NCBI RefSeq assembly: GCF_000026105.1
Contig: NC_008027.1
Span: 2,372,001-2,436,000, forward strand
Source: Pseudomonas entomophila L48
GTDB taxonomy: Bacteria > Pseudomonadota > Gammaproteobacteria > Pseudomonadales > Pseudomonadaceae
Direction: 5' to 3'
DNA length: 64,000 nucleotides
Positions 9,212-20,435 of the stretch are shown here, piece by piece; the stretch's first letter is position 1; each line of letters begins with the position of its first letter. The notes under the pieces were generated by a model, which was not told where the DNA came from, searched no databases, and saw only the letters and a program-made list of their open reading frames with translations. A program made the position numbers and the translations under genes.

Positions 9212-10122
9212 AAGCCGTGATTCCAGCCCTGCTGTTGTTGGCCATGGGTGGTACCCAGGCGGCGCCGATCGCCATGGAAGACCAATCCCAGCTCAAGGTG
9301 CCTGGCGCCCAGGCCGCGCCGCAGTTCGTGCCGCCGAGCGAAGACGCGATCCCGGACAATGCCTTCGGCAAGATGGTCCGTCAGGGGCACGCGCTGTTCG
9401 TCGATACCCGGCGGCTGATGCCCGAGGCCGTGGGCAATGGCCTGAACTGCAGCAATTGCCACCTCGACCAGGGCCGTCTGGCCCATTCTGCGCCGCTGTG
9501 GGGCGCCTATCCGATGTATCCGGCTTATCGCAAGAAGAACGACAAGGTCAACACCTTCGCCGAACGCATCCAGGGCTGTTTCCAGTTCAGCATGAACGGC
9601 AAGCCACCGGCCGCCGATAGCCCGCAGATGACCGCGCTCAGCGTATATGCCTACTGGCTTTCGACCCAGGCCCCGACGGGGGTGGAAATTGCCGGCCGGG
9701 GTTACCCCGAGGTGCCCAGGCCTGAAGGCGGGTATGACTTCAAGCGTGGCCAGCAGGTCTTCCAGGCGCAATGCGCGATCTGCCATGGCAGCGATGGCGA
9801 GGGCCAGAAGGTCGCCGGCGAGTACGTGATGCCGCCGCTGTGGGGCAAGGACTCCTACAACTGGGGGGCCGGCATGCACCGGATCAACACTTCTGCTTCC
9901 TACATCAAGTACAACATGCCCCTGGGCAAGCCCGGCAGCCTGAGCGACCAGCAGGCCTGGGACGTGGCGGCCTGGATCAATCGCCACGAACGGCCGCAGG
10001 ATCCGCGGTTGGTGGAAGGCTCGATCGAGAAGACCCGGCTGAAGTTCCATGCCAATGATGGGGTCAACCTGTACGGGCAGAAGGTCGATGGGGTGCTGAT
10101 CGGTCAGGGGACCGGCGGCTGA
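9208..10122 (+). CDS. tsdA: Thiosulfate dehydrogenase TsdA-like di-heme cytochrome
   Basis: 304 residues with signal peptide MKAVIPALLLLAMGGTQA. Two heme sites are present: CSNCH in GLNCSNCHLDQGR and CAICH in QAQCAICHGSDGEG. Between them ERIQGCFQFSMNG carries the cysteine that in TsdA serves as the unusual axial ligand of the catalytic heme. TsdA oxidises two thiosulfates to tetrathionate, or runs in reverse, in the periplasm. Motif order and length fit the family well. It is translationally coupled to the tsdB-like gene. In a heterotrophic Pseudomonas it would give auxiliary thiosulfate oxidation. Confidence 0.85.
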   Translation: MKAVIPALLLLAMGGTQAAPIAMEDQSQLKVPGAQAAPQFVPPSEDAIPDNAFGKMVRQGHALFVDTRRLMPEAVGNGLNCSNCHLDQGRLAHSAPLWGAYPMYPAYRKKNDKVNTFAERIQGCFQFSMNGKPPAADSPQMTALSVYAYWLSTQAPTGVEIAGRGYPEVPRPEGGYDFKRGQQVFQAQCAICHGSDGEGQKVAGEYVMPPLWGKDSYNWGAGMHRINTSASYIKYNMPLGKPGSLSDQQAWDVAAWINRHERPQDPRLVEGSIEKTRLKFHANDGVNLYGQKVDGVLIGQGTGG

Positions 10123-10148
10123 CGGCGCTGTCTGGCAAGTGGCCTCCA

Positions 10149-10227
10149 GAGGGAGCAACTGTCTAGTCGATGCAACGATCGCAGGGGCCGCTTTGCGGCC
10201 CTTTCGCGCCACAAGGCCGCTCCCTCA
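10149..10227. repeat. REP-like palindrome, GGCCGC family
   Basis: Contains GGGGCCGCTTTGCGGCCC and then AAGGCCGCTCCCTC, with a degenerate left arm (GAGGGAGC). It is the same family as the near-perfect pair at 50693-50815. It lies in the gap between tsdA and galU; the remaining roughly 190 bp should hold the galU promoter, but I cannot assign boxes. Confidence 0.7.
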
Positions 10228-10412
10228 AACGTGACGTCGGAACCGCCTGTGCAACCGTTCGACGGAGGCGATATTTACGATCCCCCGGAACTATCTACAC
10301 TTGGATATCTCTATCATGGCATCGGCCAAGCGCGGGTGGGGCATTGTAAGGTGACCGCCGCCTGATTAGACTGCGCCGAATTTCGTACGCAAAGCCCTTG
10401 TTAAGGACGTTT

Positions 10413-11252
10413 ATGATCAAAAAATGCTTGTTCCCGGCAGCCGGTTACGGCACTCGTTTCCTGCCCGCTACCAAAGCCATGCCCAAGGAAATGCTGCCGG
10501 TGGTCAACAAGCCACTGATCCAGTATGGCGTTGAAGAGGCACTGGACGCCGGTCTGCATCAGATCTCCATCGTCACTGGCCGTGGCAAGCGTGCCCTGGA
10601 AGACCACTTCGATATCAGCTACGAGCTGGAAAACCAGATCAAAGGCACCGACAAGGAAAAATACCTGGTCGGCATCCGCCGTCTGCTCGACGAGTGCTCC
10701 TTCTCCTACACCCGTCAGACCGAGATGAAAGGCCTGGGCCATGCCATTCTCACCGGCCGCCCGCTGATCGGCGATGAGCCGTTCGCCGTGGTGCTGGCCG
10801 ACGACCTGTGCGTCAACCTCGAAGGTGAAGGCGTGCTCGCGCAGATGGTCGCGCTGTACAAGAAGTACCGCTGCTCGATCGTCGCCATCCAGGAAGTCGA
10901 TCCGCAGGAAACCAACAAGTACGGCGTTATCGCCGGTGAAGAAATCAAGGACGGCATCTTCCGTGTCGACGCCATGGTCGAGAAGCCGAAGCCGGAAGAC
11001 GCACCGTCCAACCTGGCCATCATCGGTCGCTACATCCTGACCCCGGACATCTTCGAGAAGATCGAACAGACCGAACCCGGCAAGGGCGGCGAAATCCAGA
11101 TCACCGATGCGCTGATGAAGCAGGCCGCAGAAGGCAACGTGATCGCCTACAAGTTCAAGGGCAAGCGTTTCGACTGCGGTGGCGCCGAGGGTTACATCGA
11201 GGCGACCAACTTCTGCTTCGAGCACTTCTACAAGACCGGCAAGGCGTACTGA
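10413..11252 (+). CDS. galU: UTP-glucose-1-phosphate uridylyltransferase GalU
   Basis: 279 residues starting [20 protein letters not shown], the nucleotide-binding G-x-G-T-R-F motif, with [18 protein letters not shown] and the sugar-phosphate region ([20 protein letters not shown]). It makes UDP-glucose for lipopolysaccharide, exopolysaccharide and trehalose/cyclic glucan synthesis in the cytoplasm. The start at 10413 has TTAAGGA seven to eight bases before; an upstream in-frame codon adds only five residues. A strong terminator follows directly. Confidence 0.97.
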   Translation: MIKKCLFPAAGYGTRFLPATKAMPKEMLPVVNKPLIQYGVEEALDAGLHQISIVTGRGKRALEDHFDISYELENQIKGTDKEKYLVGIRRLLDECSFSYTRQTEMKGLGHAILTGRPLIGDEPFAVVLADDLCVNLEGEGVLAQMVALYKKYRCSIVAIQEVDPQETNKYGVIAGEEIKDGIFRVDAMVEKPKPEDAPSNLAIIGRYILTPDIFEKIEQTEPGKGGEIQITDALMKQAAEGNVIAYKFKGKRFDCGGAEGYIEATNFCFEHFYKTGKAY

Positions 11253-11271
11253 GTTCGCCCGCCAGGTCACC

Positions 11272-11297
11272 AAGCCACCCTTCGGGGTGGCTTTTTT
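11272..11297 (+). terminator. Rho-independent terminator of galU
   Basis: AAGCCACCC, loop TTCG, GGGTGGC, then six T. A stable stem with a tetraloop, 20 bp after the galU stop. Confidence 0.92.
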
Positions 11298-11350
11298 GTT
11301 TGTGGCGGCCATCGGCGCTATGCTGGGCGACCGCCAAGGAGACTGAATAC

Positions 11351-12706
11351 ATGGCCTACGATTTTGATCTGTTCGTGATTGGCGCCGGTTCCGGCGGTGT
11401 GCGCGCGGCGCGTTTCGCCGCGGGCTTCGGTGCGAAAGTGGCGGTGGCCGAGAGCCGCTACCTGGGGGGCACCTGCGTCAACGTCGGCTGCGTGCCGAAG
11501 AAACTGCTGGTATACGGCGCCCATGTGGCCGACGAGCTGGAGCAGGCCGCAGGCTTTGGCTGGACCCTGGAAGAGGGGCACTTCGACTGGGGCACCTTGA
11601 TCGGCAACAAGAACCGCGAGATCGAGCGTCTCAACGGTATCTACCGCAACCTGCTGGTCAACAGCGGTGTCACCCTGCTGCAGGGGCATGCGCGCATGAC
11701 CGGTGCCCACGAAGTAGAAATGGACGGCCAGCGCTACAGCGCCGAGCACATCCTCATCGCCACCGGCGGCTGGCCGCAGGTGCCGGACATTCCGGGCAAG
11801 GAGCTGGCGATCACCTCCAACGAAGCCTTCTACCTCAAGGATTTGCCACGCCGCGTGCTGGTGGTGGGCGGTGGTTACATCGCTGTGGAGTTCGCCGGCA
11901 TCTTCCAGGGCCTGGGCGCCGACACCACGCTGCTGTATCGCGGTGACCTGTTCCTGCGTGGCTTCGACGGTTCGGTGCGCACGCACCTGAAGGAAGAGCT
12001 GGAGAAGCGCGGGCTGGACCTGCAGTTCAACGCCGATATCCAGCGCATCGACAAGCTCGACGACGGCAGCCTGAAAGCCACGCTCAAGGATGGCCGCGAG
12101 CTGGTCGCCGACTGTGTGTTCTATGCTACCGGCCGCCGGCCGATGCTGGACAACCTGGGGCTTGAGAACACCGGTGTCGAGCTTGACGAGCGCGGTTTCA
12201 TCCGCGTCGATGAGCAGTACCAGACCACCGAGCCCTCGGTGCTGGCCATTGGTGATGTGATCGGCCGTGTGCAGCTCACCCCCGTGGCCCTGGCCGAAGG
12301 CATGGCCGTGGCGCGCAGGTTGTTCAAGCCCGAACAGTATCGTCCGGTGGACTACCAGAACATTCCCACCGCGGTGTTCAGCCAGCCACCGATCGGCACA
12401 GTGGGCCTGACCGAGGAGCAGGCGCTCAAGGCCGGGCACAAGGTGCAGGTTTTCGAGAGCCGCTTCCGGGCGATGAAGCTGACCCTCACCGACATCCAGG
12501 AAAAGACCTTGATGAAACTGGTGGTGGATGCCGAGACCGACAAGGTGTTGGGTTGCCACATGGTCGGGCCCGATGCGGGTGAGATCATCCAGGGACTGGG
12601 GGTCGCACTGAAGGCCGGTGTCACCAAGCTGCAGTTCGACGAAACCATTGGCGTGCACCCGACCGCTGCGGAAGAGTTCGTCACGATGCGTACCGTGACC
12701 CGCTGA
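11351..12706 (+). CDS. gor: Glutathione-disulfide reductase
   Basis: 451 residues of the class I pyridine nucleotide-disulphide oxidoreductases. FAD-binding [11 protein letters not shown] is near the N-terminus, the redox-active pair is [13 protein letters not shown], the NAD(P)H site is [18 protein letters not shown]-binding [15 protein letters not shown] follows, and the C-terminal [13 protein letters not shown] supplies the catalytic His-Glu. It reduces GSSG with NADPH. The start at 11351 has CAAGGAG upstream. It sits next to ahpC and ahpF, giving a redox-defence neighbourhood. Confidence 0.95.
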   Translation: MAYDFDLFVIGAGSGGVRAARFAAGFGAKVAVAESRYLGGTCVNVGCVPKKLLVYGAHVADELEQAAGFGWTLEEGHFDWGTLIGNKNREIERLNGIYRNLLVNSGVTLLQGHARMTGAHEVEMDGQRYSAEHILIATGGWPQVPDIPGKELAITSNEAFYLKDLPRRVLVVGGGYIAVEFAGIFQGLGADTTLLYRGDLFLRGFDGSVRTHLKEELEKRGLDLQFNADIQRIDKLDDGSLKATLKDGRELVADCVFYATGRRPMLDNLGLENTGVELDERGFIRVDEQYQTTEPSVLAIGDVIGRVQLTPVALAEGMAVARRLFKPEQYRPVDYQNIPTAVFSQPPIGTVGLTEEQALKAGHKVQVFESRFRAMKLTLTDIQEKTLMKLVVDAETDKVLGCHMVGPDAGEIIQGLGVALKAGVTKLQFDETIGVHPTAAEEFVTMRTVTR

Positions 12707-12713
12707 GCCTGCT

Positions 12714-12770
12714 GTTCGCCGGCAAGCCGGCTCCTACCTGGCCCGTGTAGGAGCCGGCTTGCCGGCGAAC
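12714..12770. repeat. REP inverted pair, CCGGC family
   Basis: Two 24-base arms (GTTCGCCGGCAAGCCGGCTC... and its complement) around a 9-base spacer, immediately after gor. This is the common P. putida-type REP palindrome seen also at 16228, 20346 and 49253. It may end transcription or stabilise the gor mRNA. Confidence 0.9.
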
Positions 12771-12934
12771 CGGTGCCACGCAATCCTTTGCTCAGCCCAA
12801 TCCCTTCTATTAATAATCCCCGCTTATAGCCAAAACCAATCACCAGCATGAGCTTTGCCAATGAGCCTTCATCGGGACCAGCGGTTAGGATTCTCTCCGT
12901 CAACTGATTCCAACCCCATGAAGGAGCGTCTCTC

Positions 12935-13498
12935 ATGCCGATCATCAACAGCCAGGTCAAACCGTTCAACGCCACCGCCTACCACAACGGCGAGTTCGTC
13001 CAGGTCAGCGAAGCCGACCTGAAAGGCAAGTGGTCCGTCGTGTTCTTCTACCCAGCCGACTTCACCTTCGTCTGCCCGACCGAACTGGGCGACCTCGCCG
13101 ACAACTACGCCGAGTTCCAGAAGCTGGGCGTGGAAATCTACGGTGTGTCCACCGACACCCACTTCACCCACAAAGCCTGGCACGACACCTCGGACACCAT
13201 CGGCAAGATCAAGTACCCGCTGATCGGTGACCCGACCCACGTCATCTCGCGCAACTTCGACGTGCTGATCGAAGAAGCCGGCCTGGCCGATCGCGGTACC
13301 TTCGTGATCAACCCGGAAGGCCAGATCAAGATCGTCGAAATCAACGACGGTGGTGTGGGCCGTGACGCCAGCGAACTGCTGCGCAAAGTGAAGGCCGCCC
13401 AGTACGTGGCCGCTCACCCAGGTGAAGTCTGCCCGGCCAAGTGGAAGGAAGGCGAAGCCACCCTGGCGCCATCGCTGGACCTGGTCGGCAAGATCTAA
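12935..13498 (+). CDS. ahpC: Alkyl hydroperoxide reductase peroxiredoxin AhpC
   Basis: 187 residues of a typical 2-Cys peroxiredoxin. The peroxidatic cysteine lies in DFTFVCPTE (about residue 47) and the resolving cysteine in [10 protein letters not shown] near the C-terminus. It reduces H2O2, organic peroxides and peroxynitrite, and is recycled by AhpF encoded downstream. GAAGGAG precedes the ATG. OxyR control is usual in the genus, but I could not find a convincing OxyR box in the AT-rich upstream region (12780-12930). A terminator separates it from ahpF, so AhpC is probably made in excess. Confidence 0.97.
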   Translation: MPIINSQVKPFNATAYHNGEFVQVSEADLKGKWSVVFFYPADFTFVCPTELGDLADNYAEFQKLGVEIYGVSTDTHFTHKAWHDTSDTIGKIKYPLIGDPTHVISRNFDVLIEEAGLADRGTFVINPEGQIKIVEINDGGVGRDASELLRKVKAAQYVAAHPGEVCPAKWKEGEATLAPSLDLVGKI

Positions 13499-13558
13499 GC
13501 CGATGCGCACCCCGCGGGCGGTGGACAGCCGCCAAAGCTGAAGTCTCTATCGCCCCGT

Positions 13559-13592
13559 AAAAACGCCCGGGCGACCTCGCCTGGGCGTTTTT
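13559..13592 (+). terminator. Terminator or attenuator between ahpC and ahpF
   Basis: AAAAACGCCC-GGGCGA, short loop, CGCC-TGGGCG followed by TTTTT. A strong stem with a T run. Partial read-through would explain coordinated but lower ahpF expression. Confidence 0.85.
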
Positions 13593-13623
13593 GTATCCGA
13601 GTTTTGAAAAAGGAATCGCCCGT

Positions 13624-15186
13624 ATGTTGGACGCCACGCTTAAATCGCAACTGAAAACCTACCTGGAGCGGGTCACCCAGCCGATCGAGATCGTAGCCTC
13701 CCTCGACGACGGCGCGAAGTCCCGCGAATTGCACGACCTGCTGGTGGAAATCGCCGGCCTGTCGAACCTCATTACCTTCAGCGCGGACGGCAATGACGCC
13801 CGTCGTCCTTCGTTCTCGCTGAACCGCCCGGGGAGCGATATCAGCCTGCGCTTCGCCGGCATCCCCATGGGCCACGAATTCACCTCCCTGGTACTGGCGC
13901 TGCTGCAAGTCGGCGGCCACCCGTCAAAGGCCAGCGCCGAAGTGATCGAGCAGATCCAGGGGCTGCAAGGTGAATTCACCTTCGAGACCTACTTCTCGCT
14001 GTCGTGCCAGAACTGCCCGGACGTGGTCCAGGCGCTGAACCTGATGGCGGTGCTCAACCCCAATGTGCGCCACGTGGCCATCGATGGCGCGCTGTTCCAG
14101 GATGAAGTCGAGGCCCGCAAGGTCATGGCGGTGCCGAGCATCTACCTGAACGGCGAAGTGTTCGGCCAGGGCCGCATGGGCCTGGAAGAAATCCTCGGCA
14201 AGATCGACACCAGCGCCGGTGCTCGTCAGGCCGAGAAGATCAACGCCAAGGAAGCCTTCGATGTGCTGGTGGTCGGCGGTGGGCCCGCAGGTGCCGCAGC
14301 GGCGATCTATGCCGCGCGCAAAGGCATCCGTACCGGTGTCGCCGCCGAACGCTTCGGTGGCCAGGTGCTCGATACCCTGGCGATCGAGAACTTCATCTCG
14401 GTGCAGGAGACCGAAGGGCCGAAGCTGGCAACGGCCCTGGAAGAGCACGTCAAGCAGTACGACGTCGACATCATGAACCTGCAGCGCGGCGAAGCGCTGA
14501 TCCCGGCCACCGACGGCGGCCTGCACGAAGTGCGCCTGGCTGGCGGCGCCTCGCTCAAGGCCAAGACCGTGATCCTGGCCACCGGCGCCCGCTGGCGCGA
14601 GATGAACGTGCCAGGTGAACAGGAGTACCGTGCCCGTGGCGTGGCCTACTGCCCGCACTGCGACGGCCCACTGTTCAAGGGCAAGCGCGTGGCGGTGATC
14701 GGCGGCGGCAACTCCGGCGTGGAAGCGGCCATCGACCTGGCGGGTATCGTCGCCCAGGTGACCCTGATCGAGTTCGACAGCCAGCTGCGCGCCGATGCCG
14801 TGTTGCAACGCAAGCTGCATAGCCTGCCGAACGTCAAGGTGATCACCAGCGCGCTGACGACTGAAGTGGTTGGCAATGGCGAGAAGGTCACCGGCCTGCG
14901 CTACAAGGACCGCACCAGCGACACGCTGCATGATCTGGCGCTGGAGGGCATCTTCGTGCAGATCGGCCTGCTGCCGAACACCGATTGGCTCAAGGGCACG
15001 GTCGAGCTGTCGCCACGTGGCGAGATCATCGTCGATGCCAAGGGCGCGACCAGCATCCCGGGCGTGTTTGCGGCGGGTGACGTGACCACCGTGCCGTACA
15101 AGCAGATCGTTATTGCGGTGGGCGAGGGCGCCAAGGCTTCGCTGGCGGCGTTCGATCACCTGATCCGTACCTCGGCGCCGGCCTGA
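13624..15186 (+). CDS. ahpF: Alkyl hydroperoxide reductase flavoprotein AhpF
   Basis: 520 residues. The N-terminal double thioredoxin-fold domain has the CQNC pair (SCQNCPDVV). It is followed by a thioredoxin-reductase-like part with FAD motif [18 protein letters not shown], redox pair CPHC (YCPHCDGPL), NADPH motif [17 protein letters not shown] and C-terminal FAADDV-type [16 protein letters not shown]. It passes electrons from NAD(P)H to AhpC. The start at 13624 is preceded by AAAGGAA; the upstream 11-codon extension lies in the terminator tail and is unlikely. Confidence 0.97.
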   Translation: MLDATLKSQLKTYLERVTQPIEIVASLDDGAKSRELHDLLVEIAGLSNLITFSADGNDARRPSFSLNRPGSDISLRFAGIPMGHEFTSLVLALLQVGGHPSKASAEVIEQIQGLQGEFTFETYFSLSCQNCPDVVQALNLMAVLNPNVRHVAIDGALFQDEVEARKVMAVPSIYLNGEVFGQGRMGLEEILGKIDTSAGARQAEKINAKEAFDVLVVGGGPAGAAAAIYAARKGIRTGVAAERFGGQVLDTLAIENFISVQETEGPKLATALEEHVKQYDVDIMNLQRGEALIPATDGGLHEVRLAGGASLKAKTVILATGARWREMNVPGEQEYRARGVAYCPHCDGPLFKGKRVAVIGGGNSGVEAAIDLAGIVAQVTLIEFDSQLRADAVLQRKLHSLPNVKVITSALTTEVVGNGEKVTGLRYKDRTSDTLHDLALEGIFVQIGLLPNTDWLKGTVELSPRGEIIVDAKGATSIPGVFAAGDVTTVPYKQIVIAVGEGAKASLAAFDHLIRTSAPA

Positions 15187-15203
15187 GTCTGATTGCCGGA
15201 TAG

Positions 15204-15240
15204 AAAAATGCCGCCCTTTCGCAAGAAGGGCGGCGTTTTT
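15204..15240 (+). terminator. Rho-independent terminator of ahpF
   Basis: AAAAATGCCGCCCTTT, loop CGCAAG, AAGGGCGGCGTTTTT. Long perfect arms with A/T tails on both sides. Confidence 0.92.
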
Positions 15241-15316
15241 CGTAGGTGTAGGAGCGCAGCCTGTATGTATACGGCAGGTCTACGCTTAACCTCAGTCCAC
15301 CTCAGGAACCTCTCCC

Positions 15317-15508
15317 ATGAAGCCGATCAGCCGCGAACCCTGGTGGCTCGTGCCACCCCAGCCCGGTCAGAAAGAGCAGGACCTGCACTGGGGCTACCTG
15401 GAAATCTACGCCGACGGCCGTACCGTGTTCGTCGACCAGCGCCCCAGTGACAAGGAGCTGGCCGAGCGCAAGAGCTGCCGCAACTTCCCCGAGGCAGAAC
15501 AGTCCTGA
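15317..15508 (+). CDS. Small conserved-looking protein, 63 residues
   Basis: MKPISREPWWLVPPQPGQKE leads into DLHWGYLEIYADGRTVFVDQRPSDKELAERKSC. It is tryptophan-rich at the N-terminus, soluble, without signal or membrane segment. AGGAAC lies seven bases before the ATG, and the codon bias matches the neighbours. It ends one base before the convergent yceH stop. I do not recognise a named domain; the function is unknown. Confidence 0.7.
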   Translation: MKPISREPWWLVPPQPGQKEQDLHWGYLEIYADGRTVFVDQRPSDKELAERKSCRNFPEAEQS

Positions 15509-15509
15509 C

Positions 15510-16157
15510 TCAGCCTTCCAGCTGGGCCAGGCGCGCCTCCAGCGCAGCGATACGCGCTTCCAGCGCCTCGATGCGTTCTTCCGACACACTCCCGCCAGCA
15601 CTACGCCCGCCACCTTCCTGCTGGCGCGCGGCAAGGATTTCCTCGATCTGCGCCGGATCGCCCAAGGCATGGGTATAGCGGTCCTCGCGCTGCCCGGCCT
15701 GGCGTGGCAGGTGCAGGGCCAGGCCACGGGAGATCAGGCGCTCCAGCTGGTGCTGAACCTGGTCGACATCCTCGAAGTCATGCAGGCGATTGCTGCGGGT
15801 CAGCAGTTCGTTGAGGGTTTGCGGGCCGCGCAGGAACATCAGCCCCATCAGCACCAGTTGCGCCGGCACCAGTTCCAGGGCCTTGTCGACCCGCTGCTCC
15901 CAGCGGTCGGCGCGGCTGCCCATCTGCAGGCGGGCCATCTCCTGGCCCTCGAGGGCGCGCAGGGCCTGGCCGACCTGGCCGGGGGAGAGGTTCATCACAG
16001 GTTCGCGGCTGGTCTTCTGGTTGCAGGCCAGGACCAGGGCGTTGAGGGTCAGGGGGTAGGTTTCCGGGCTGGTGGCCTGCTTCTCGATCAGCGAACCGAG
16101 CACGCGGATCTCGATGCTGCTGAAGCGGCCTTCGCCGGTGGTTTCGTGTTCTGACAT
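15510..16157 (-). CDS. YceH family protein (DUF480)
   Basis: 215 residues starting [42 protein letters not shown], the DUF480/YceH winged-helix signature, with [20 protein letters not shown] and [10 protein letters not shown]. The C-terminal end is a coiled-coil-like heptad stretch ([21 protein letters not shown]). The family is widespread in proteobacteria and its role is unclear. The start at 16157 matches the conserved beginning; 20 further upstream codons are open but unconserved. Confidence 0.88.
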   Translation of the reverse strand: MSEHETTGEGRFSSIEIRVLGSLIEKQATSPETYPLTLNALVLACNQKTSREPVMNLSPGQVGQALRALEGQEMARLQMGSRADRWEQRVDKALELVPAQLVLMGLMFLRGPQTLNELLTRSNRLHDFEDVDQVQHQLERLISRGLALHLPRQAGQREDRYTHALGDPAQIEEILAARQQEGGGRSAGGSVSEERIEALEARIAALEARLAQLEG

Positions 16158-16227
16158 GGCCCTGTCTCGTTGCGAGGAAAAGGCCACTAGCCTAGGTAAA
16201 GTACCCGGCTTAAGCAATCGGTGTGGC

Positions 16228-16274
16228 GGTTCGCCGGCAAGGCCGGCTCCTGCAGGGAGACAGCTTGCCGGCGG
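16228..16274. repeat. Degenerate REP pair, CCGGC family
   Basis: GGTTCGCCGGCAAGGCCGGC on the left and CAGCTTGCCGGCGG on the right. The right arm is truncated and mismatched. It lies between yceH and sstT. Confidence 0.75.
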
Positions 16275-16284
16275 AAGGGCCCGG

Positions 16285-17496
16285 TCAGGCGCTACGTTGT
16301 TCCATGGCCTGGCAGGCGGCCGCGGTGAACAGCACGTCGGTCGAGGAGTTCAGCGCCGTTTCCGCCGAATCTTGCAACACACCGATGATGAAGCCGACCG
16401 CCACGACCTGCATGGCGATTTCGCTGGGGATGCCGAACAGGCTGCACGCCAGCGGGATCAGCAGCAGCGAACCACCGGCCACGCCGGACGCGCCGCAGGC
16501 GCAGATGGCCGCGACCACGCTGAGCAGCACGGCGGTGGGCAGGTCGACCGGGATGCCCAGGGTGTGCACGGCGGCCAGGGTCAGCACGGTGATGGTGATC
16601 GCCGCGCCGGCCATGTTGATGGTCGCGCCCAGTGGGATCGATACCGAGTAGGTGTCTTCGTGCAGGCCAAGCTTCTGCGACAGCGCCAGGTTGACCGGGA
16701 TGTTGGCCGCCGAGCTGCGGGTGAAGAACGCCGTGATGCCGCTTTCGCGCAGGCACATCAACACCAGCGGGTACGGGTTGCGGCGGATCTTCCAGAACAC
16801 GATCAGCGGGTTCATCACCAGCGCCACGAACAGCATGCAGCCGATCAGCACGGCCAGCAGGTGCAGGTAGCCCAGCAGCGCGTCGAGGCCCGACTGCGCC
16901 AGGGTGGCGCTGACCAGGCCGAAAATGCCCAGCGGGGCGAAGCGGATCACCACGCGCACGATCAGGGTGACGCCGTTGGACAGGTCCTCGACCACGCCGC
17001 GGGTGGTGTCGCTGGCATGGCGCAGGGCCACGCCCAGGCCGATGGCCCAGGTCAGGATGCCGATGAAGTTGGCGTTGAGCAGCGCATTGATCGGGTTGTC
17101 CACCGCGCTGAGCAGCAGGTTCTGCAGCACCTCGCCGATACCGCCCGGCGCGCTGAGCGATGCTTCGCTGGTGCTCAGCACCAGGCTCGAGGGGAACAGC
17201 ATGCTGGCGGCCACGGCCACCACCGCCGCGGCGAAGGTGCCCAGCAGGTACAGCCAGAGGATCGGGCGGATGTGGGTTTCCTGGCCATGGCGGTGGTTGG
17301 CGATCGAGGCCATCACCAGGATGAACACCAGCACCGGCGCCACGGCCTTCAGCGCGGTGACGAACACCTTGCCGAGGAACGCCAGGTCGCGGGCCACGGC
17401 CGGAGCGAACAAGGCGAGGGCGATACCGGCCAGCAGGCCGATGCAGATCTGCGTCACCAGGCCGGTGCGGTTGATCAGGCGAAGAACGGGGGTCAT
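16285..17496 (-). CDS. sstT: Sodium/serine-threonine symporter SstT
   Basis: 403 residues with eight or so transmembrane segments and re-entrant loops of the dicarboxylate/amino acid:cation symporter family. Hallmarks are the serine-rich loop [14 protein letters not shown], the [15 protein letters not shown] motif (NMxG cation/substrate site) and [17 protein letters not shown]. The closest fit is SstT, which imports serine and threonine with Na+. The start at 17496 ([17 protein letters not shown]) is the conserved one; upstream codons look like leader DNA. Confidence 0.9.
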
Positions 17497-17589
17497 GTGC
17501 AGCACGGTCTCGGTTTTTGAAAAAGGGCGCGACTTTACCATAGACCTTGGTCGGGCTGTTCTGACGCTTGTCATGTCAGGTTGCGGCCG

Positions 17590-18897
17590 CTACCAGGCCA
17601 TGGGCTTGTCGAAGCCTTTCCAGCACAGCCACCGGCGGATTTCCCCATGCTCGCCGGTGCCGATCTGCCAGTCGGGGCGGCCTCGGTCCAGGGCGATGAG
17701 CGAAATGAAACCGGCCTGGCTGGCCGCCACCAGGGTGCGGCCGTCCTGGCTGATGTCCATGGCGCTGATGGTCGAACCGAGGTAGTGCTGCCAGTGTTCC
17801 TGGCCGTCCTCGCCGAAGGCGCGCAGATAGCCTTGAGCATCACCAACGATGTATTCGCCGTCTCGGGCCACGCCAGCATGTAGCGGTGCGCTTTGTTGCA
17901 GCAGTGGAGCCTCGCTGTGGGTGCCGGTGCCCAGGCTCGGCAGGTCCGCTACGCGCACGCCGACGGTCGTGCCATGACAGCAGCGGCTGGCATGGAGAAT
18001 CAACTGGTCACCGTGACGGTTGAACAAGGCGAAATGGGGAGACTCGCCGACCGGGTCGACTTCGGCCAGGTGGCGCAGTTGCTCATCGAGCACCAGGTGG
18101 CGGCCACACTGCTCGCCGAGCGCGATCAGCCGGCCATCCGGCGACAGCGCGGCGTGCTCCATTTCCAGCATCAGGGGGATGTCGTCCGGGTCGGTGCCGT
18201 TGCGCAGCGCCTCGAGGATCTCGCTTTCCCGTGGCAACAGGCGAGTCGCGCCCTGGGCCGCCAGCAGAAAGATACCGTCGCTGCTGACCAGCAACACGCG
18301 CTGCCCGTCGGGGAACGGCAGCAGCGCGGTTGGCGTCGGTGGCAAATCGAGTGGGTCGAACGGGTAACCCTTGGGGAGTCCCTCCAGCCCATGGGGCCAC
18401 GCCAGCCGTGCAACCAGGGGGCCGCCCCAGCCATCGGTGACGCGCACGCCCTCGCTGTTGGCCAGGGCGTAATAGCGCCGCTGTGGGCAACGGCCGAAGT
18501 GTTCGACGCCGATCACCGGCGTGATGGTGTAGTCATCGATATGCAGCACCTGGCCCCGGTCCCAGGGGCGGCCGACCCGTACCAGCAGGCTGCCGTCGTC
18601 GAGCATCAGCAGGTGGCCGATGCCTTGGGCTTGCTTTTCCAGCAAAGGCAGCAATGGCAAGTGCGCTGGCGGCCAGGCCTCACGGAACAGGGCGCGCTGC
18701 TGCGCGTGCGTGCCGGGCCGGTTGATCGCCTGCAAGGCGCAGCGCCAGGCGTCGAGCAGGTGCGCGGTGTCGGGTACCTGGGGTTCGTCGAGCGTGTCCC
18801 AGCCTTGCGCACGGCCCTGCGCCACATAAGCGTTGATCGCTTGGGCATAGGTGATTACGGCGTTGCGCCACTGCTGCTGGGGGTGTTGCTTGTCCAT
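17590..18897 (-). CDS. Beta-propeller (WD40/PQQ-like) protein, unknown role
   Basis: About 435 residues. The N-terminal 100 residues are helical (QWRNAVITYAQAINAYVAQG). The rest shows repeated propeller blades such as HAALSPDGRLIALGEQCG, HAGVARDGEYIVGDAQGYLRAF and SAMDISQDGRTLVAASQAGFI. There is no signal peptide, so it is probably cytoplasmic. AAGGAG lies 12 bases before the ATG at 18897, and the longer frame upstream is weak. It faces the MFS gene across a 220-bp divergent promoter region. I do not recognise a characterised homologue. Confidence 0.78.
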   Translation of the reverse strand: MDKQHPQQQWRNAVITYAQAINAYVAQGRAQGWDTLDEPQVPDTAHLLDAWRCALQAINRPGTHAQQRALFREAWPPAHLPLLPLLEKQAQGIGHLLMLDDGSLLVRVGRPWDRGQVLHIDDYTITPVIGVEHFGRCPQRRYYALANSEGVRVTDGWGGPLVARLAWPHGLEGLPKGYPFDPLDLPPTPTALLPFPDGQRVLLVSSDGIFLLAAQGATRLLPRESEILEALRNGTDPDDIPLMLEMEHAALSPDGRLIALGEQCGRHLVLDEQLRHLAEVDPVGESPHFALFNRHGDQLILHASRCCHGTTVGVRVADLPSLGTGTHSEAPLLQQSAPLHAGVARDGEYIVGDAQGYLRAFGEDGQEHWQHYLGSTISAMDISQDGRTLVAASQAGFISLIALDRGRPDWQIGTGEHGEIRRWLCWKGFDKPMAW

Positions 18898-19108
18898 GGT
18901 CGGATCGAACTCCTTGTTCCGCGAGGCTGACCGGGTGCGTGCCACAAAAGGGTGCACGAATGCGTGCATGGTACTCCGTCCACGCCCGTGGTTGTGAGGG
19001 CCAGGTGGGATGCGTACCATGCCGGCATCCTTCCAATAACAACACGTGCGTCAGCCGCCTGAGTGCCAGGTGGTCGGCGTGCGTGCCCTTGCCTTGTCCG
19101 CGGAGTAA

Positions 19109-20323
<1,215 letters not shown>

Positions 20324-20345
20324 GCTTCCATCTGCCGGTGTGGCG

Positions 20346-20418
20346 GTTCGCCGGCAAGCCGGCTCCTACAGATATCGTGCGACACACGCGTTCCGTAGGA
20401 GCCAGCTTGCTGGCGAAC
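20346..20418. repeat. REP inverted pair, CCGGC family
   Basis: Left arm GTTCGCCGGCAAGCCGGCTC..., right arm GGAGCCAGCTTGCTGGCGAAC with two compensating changes, 26-base spacer. It lies between two convergent genes and may serve both 3' ends. Confidence 0.85.
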
Positions 20419-20435
20419 CAAACCACCGGATTCTT

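Noticed and set aside
12780..12934. Search for an OxyR site before ahpC.
   Set aside because: ATAA-N7-TTAT and CTAT/ATAG pieces are present but the four-element spacing does not fit the OxyR pattern.
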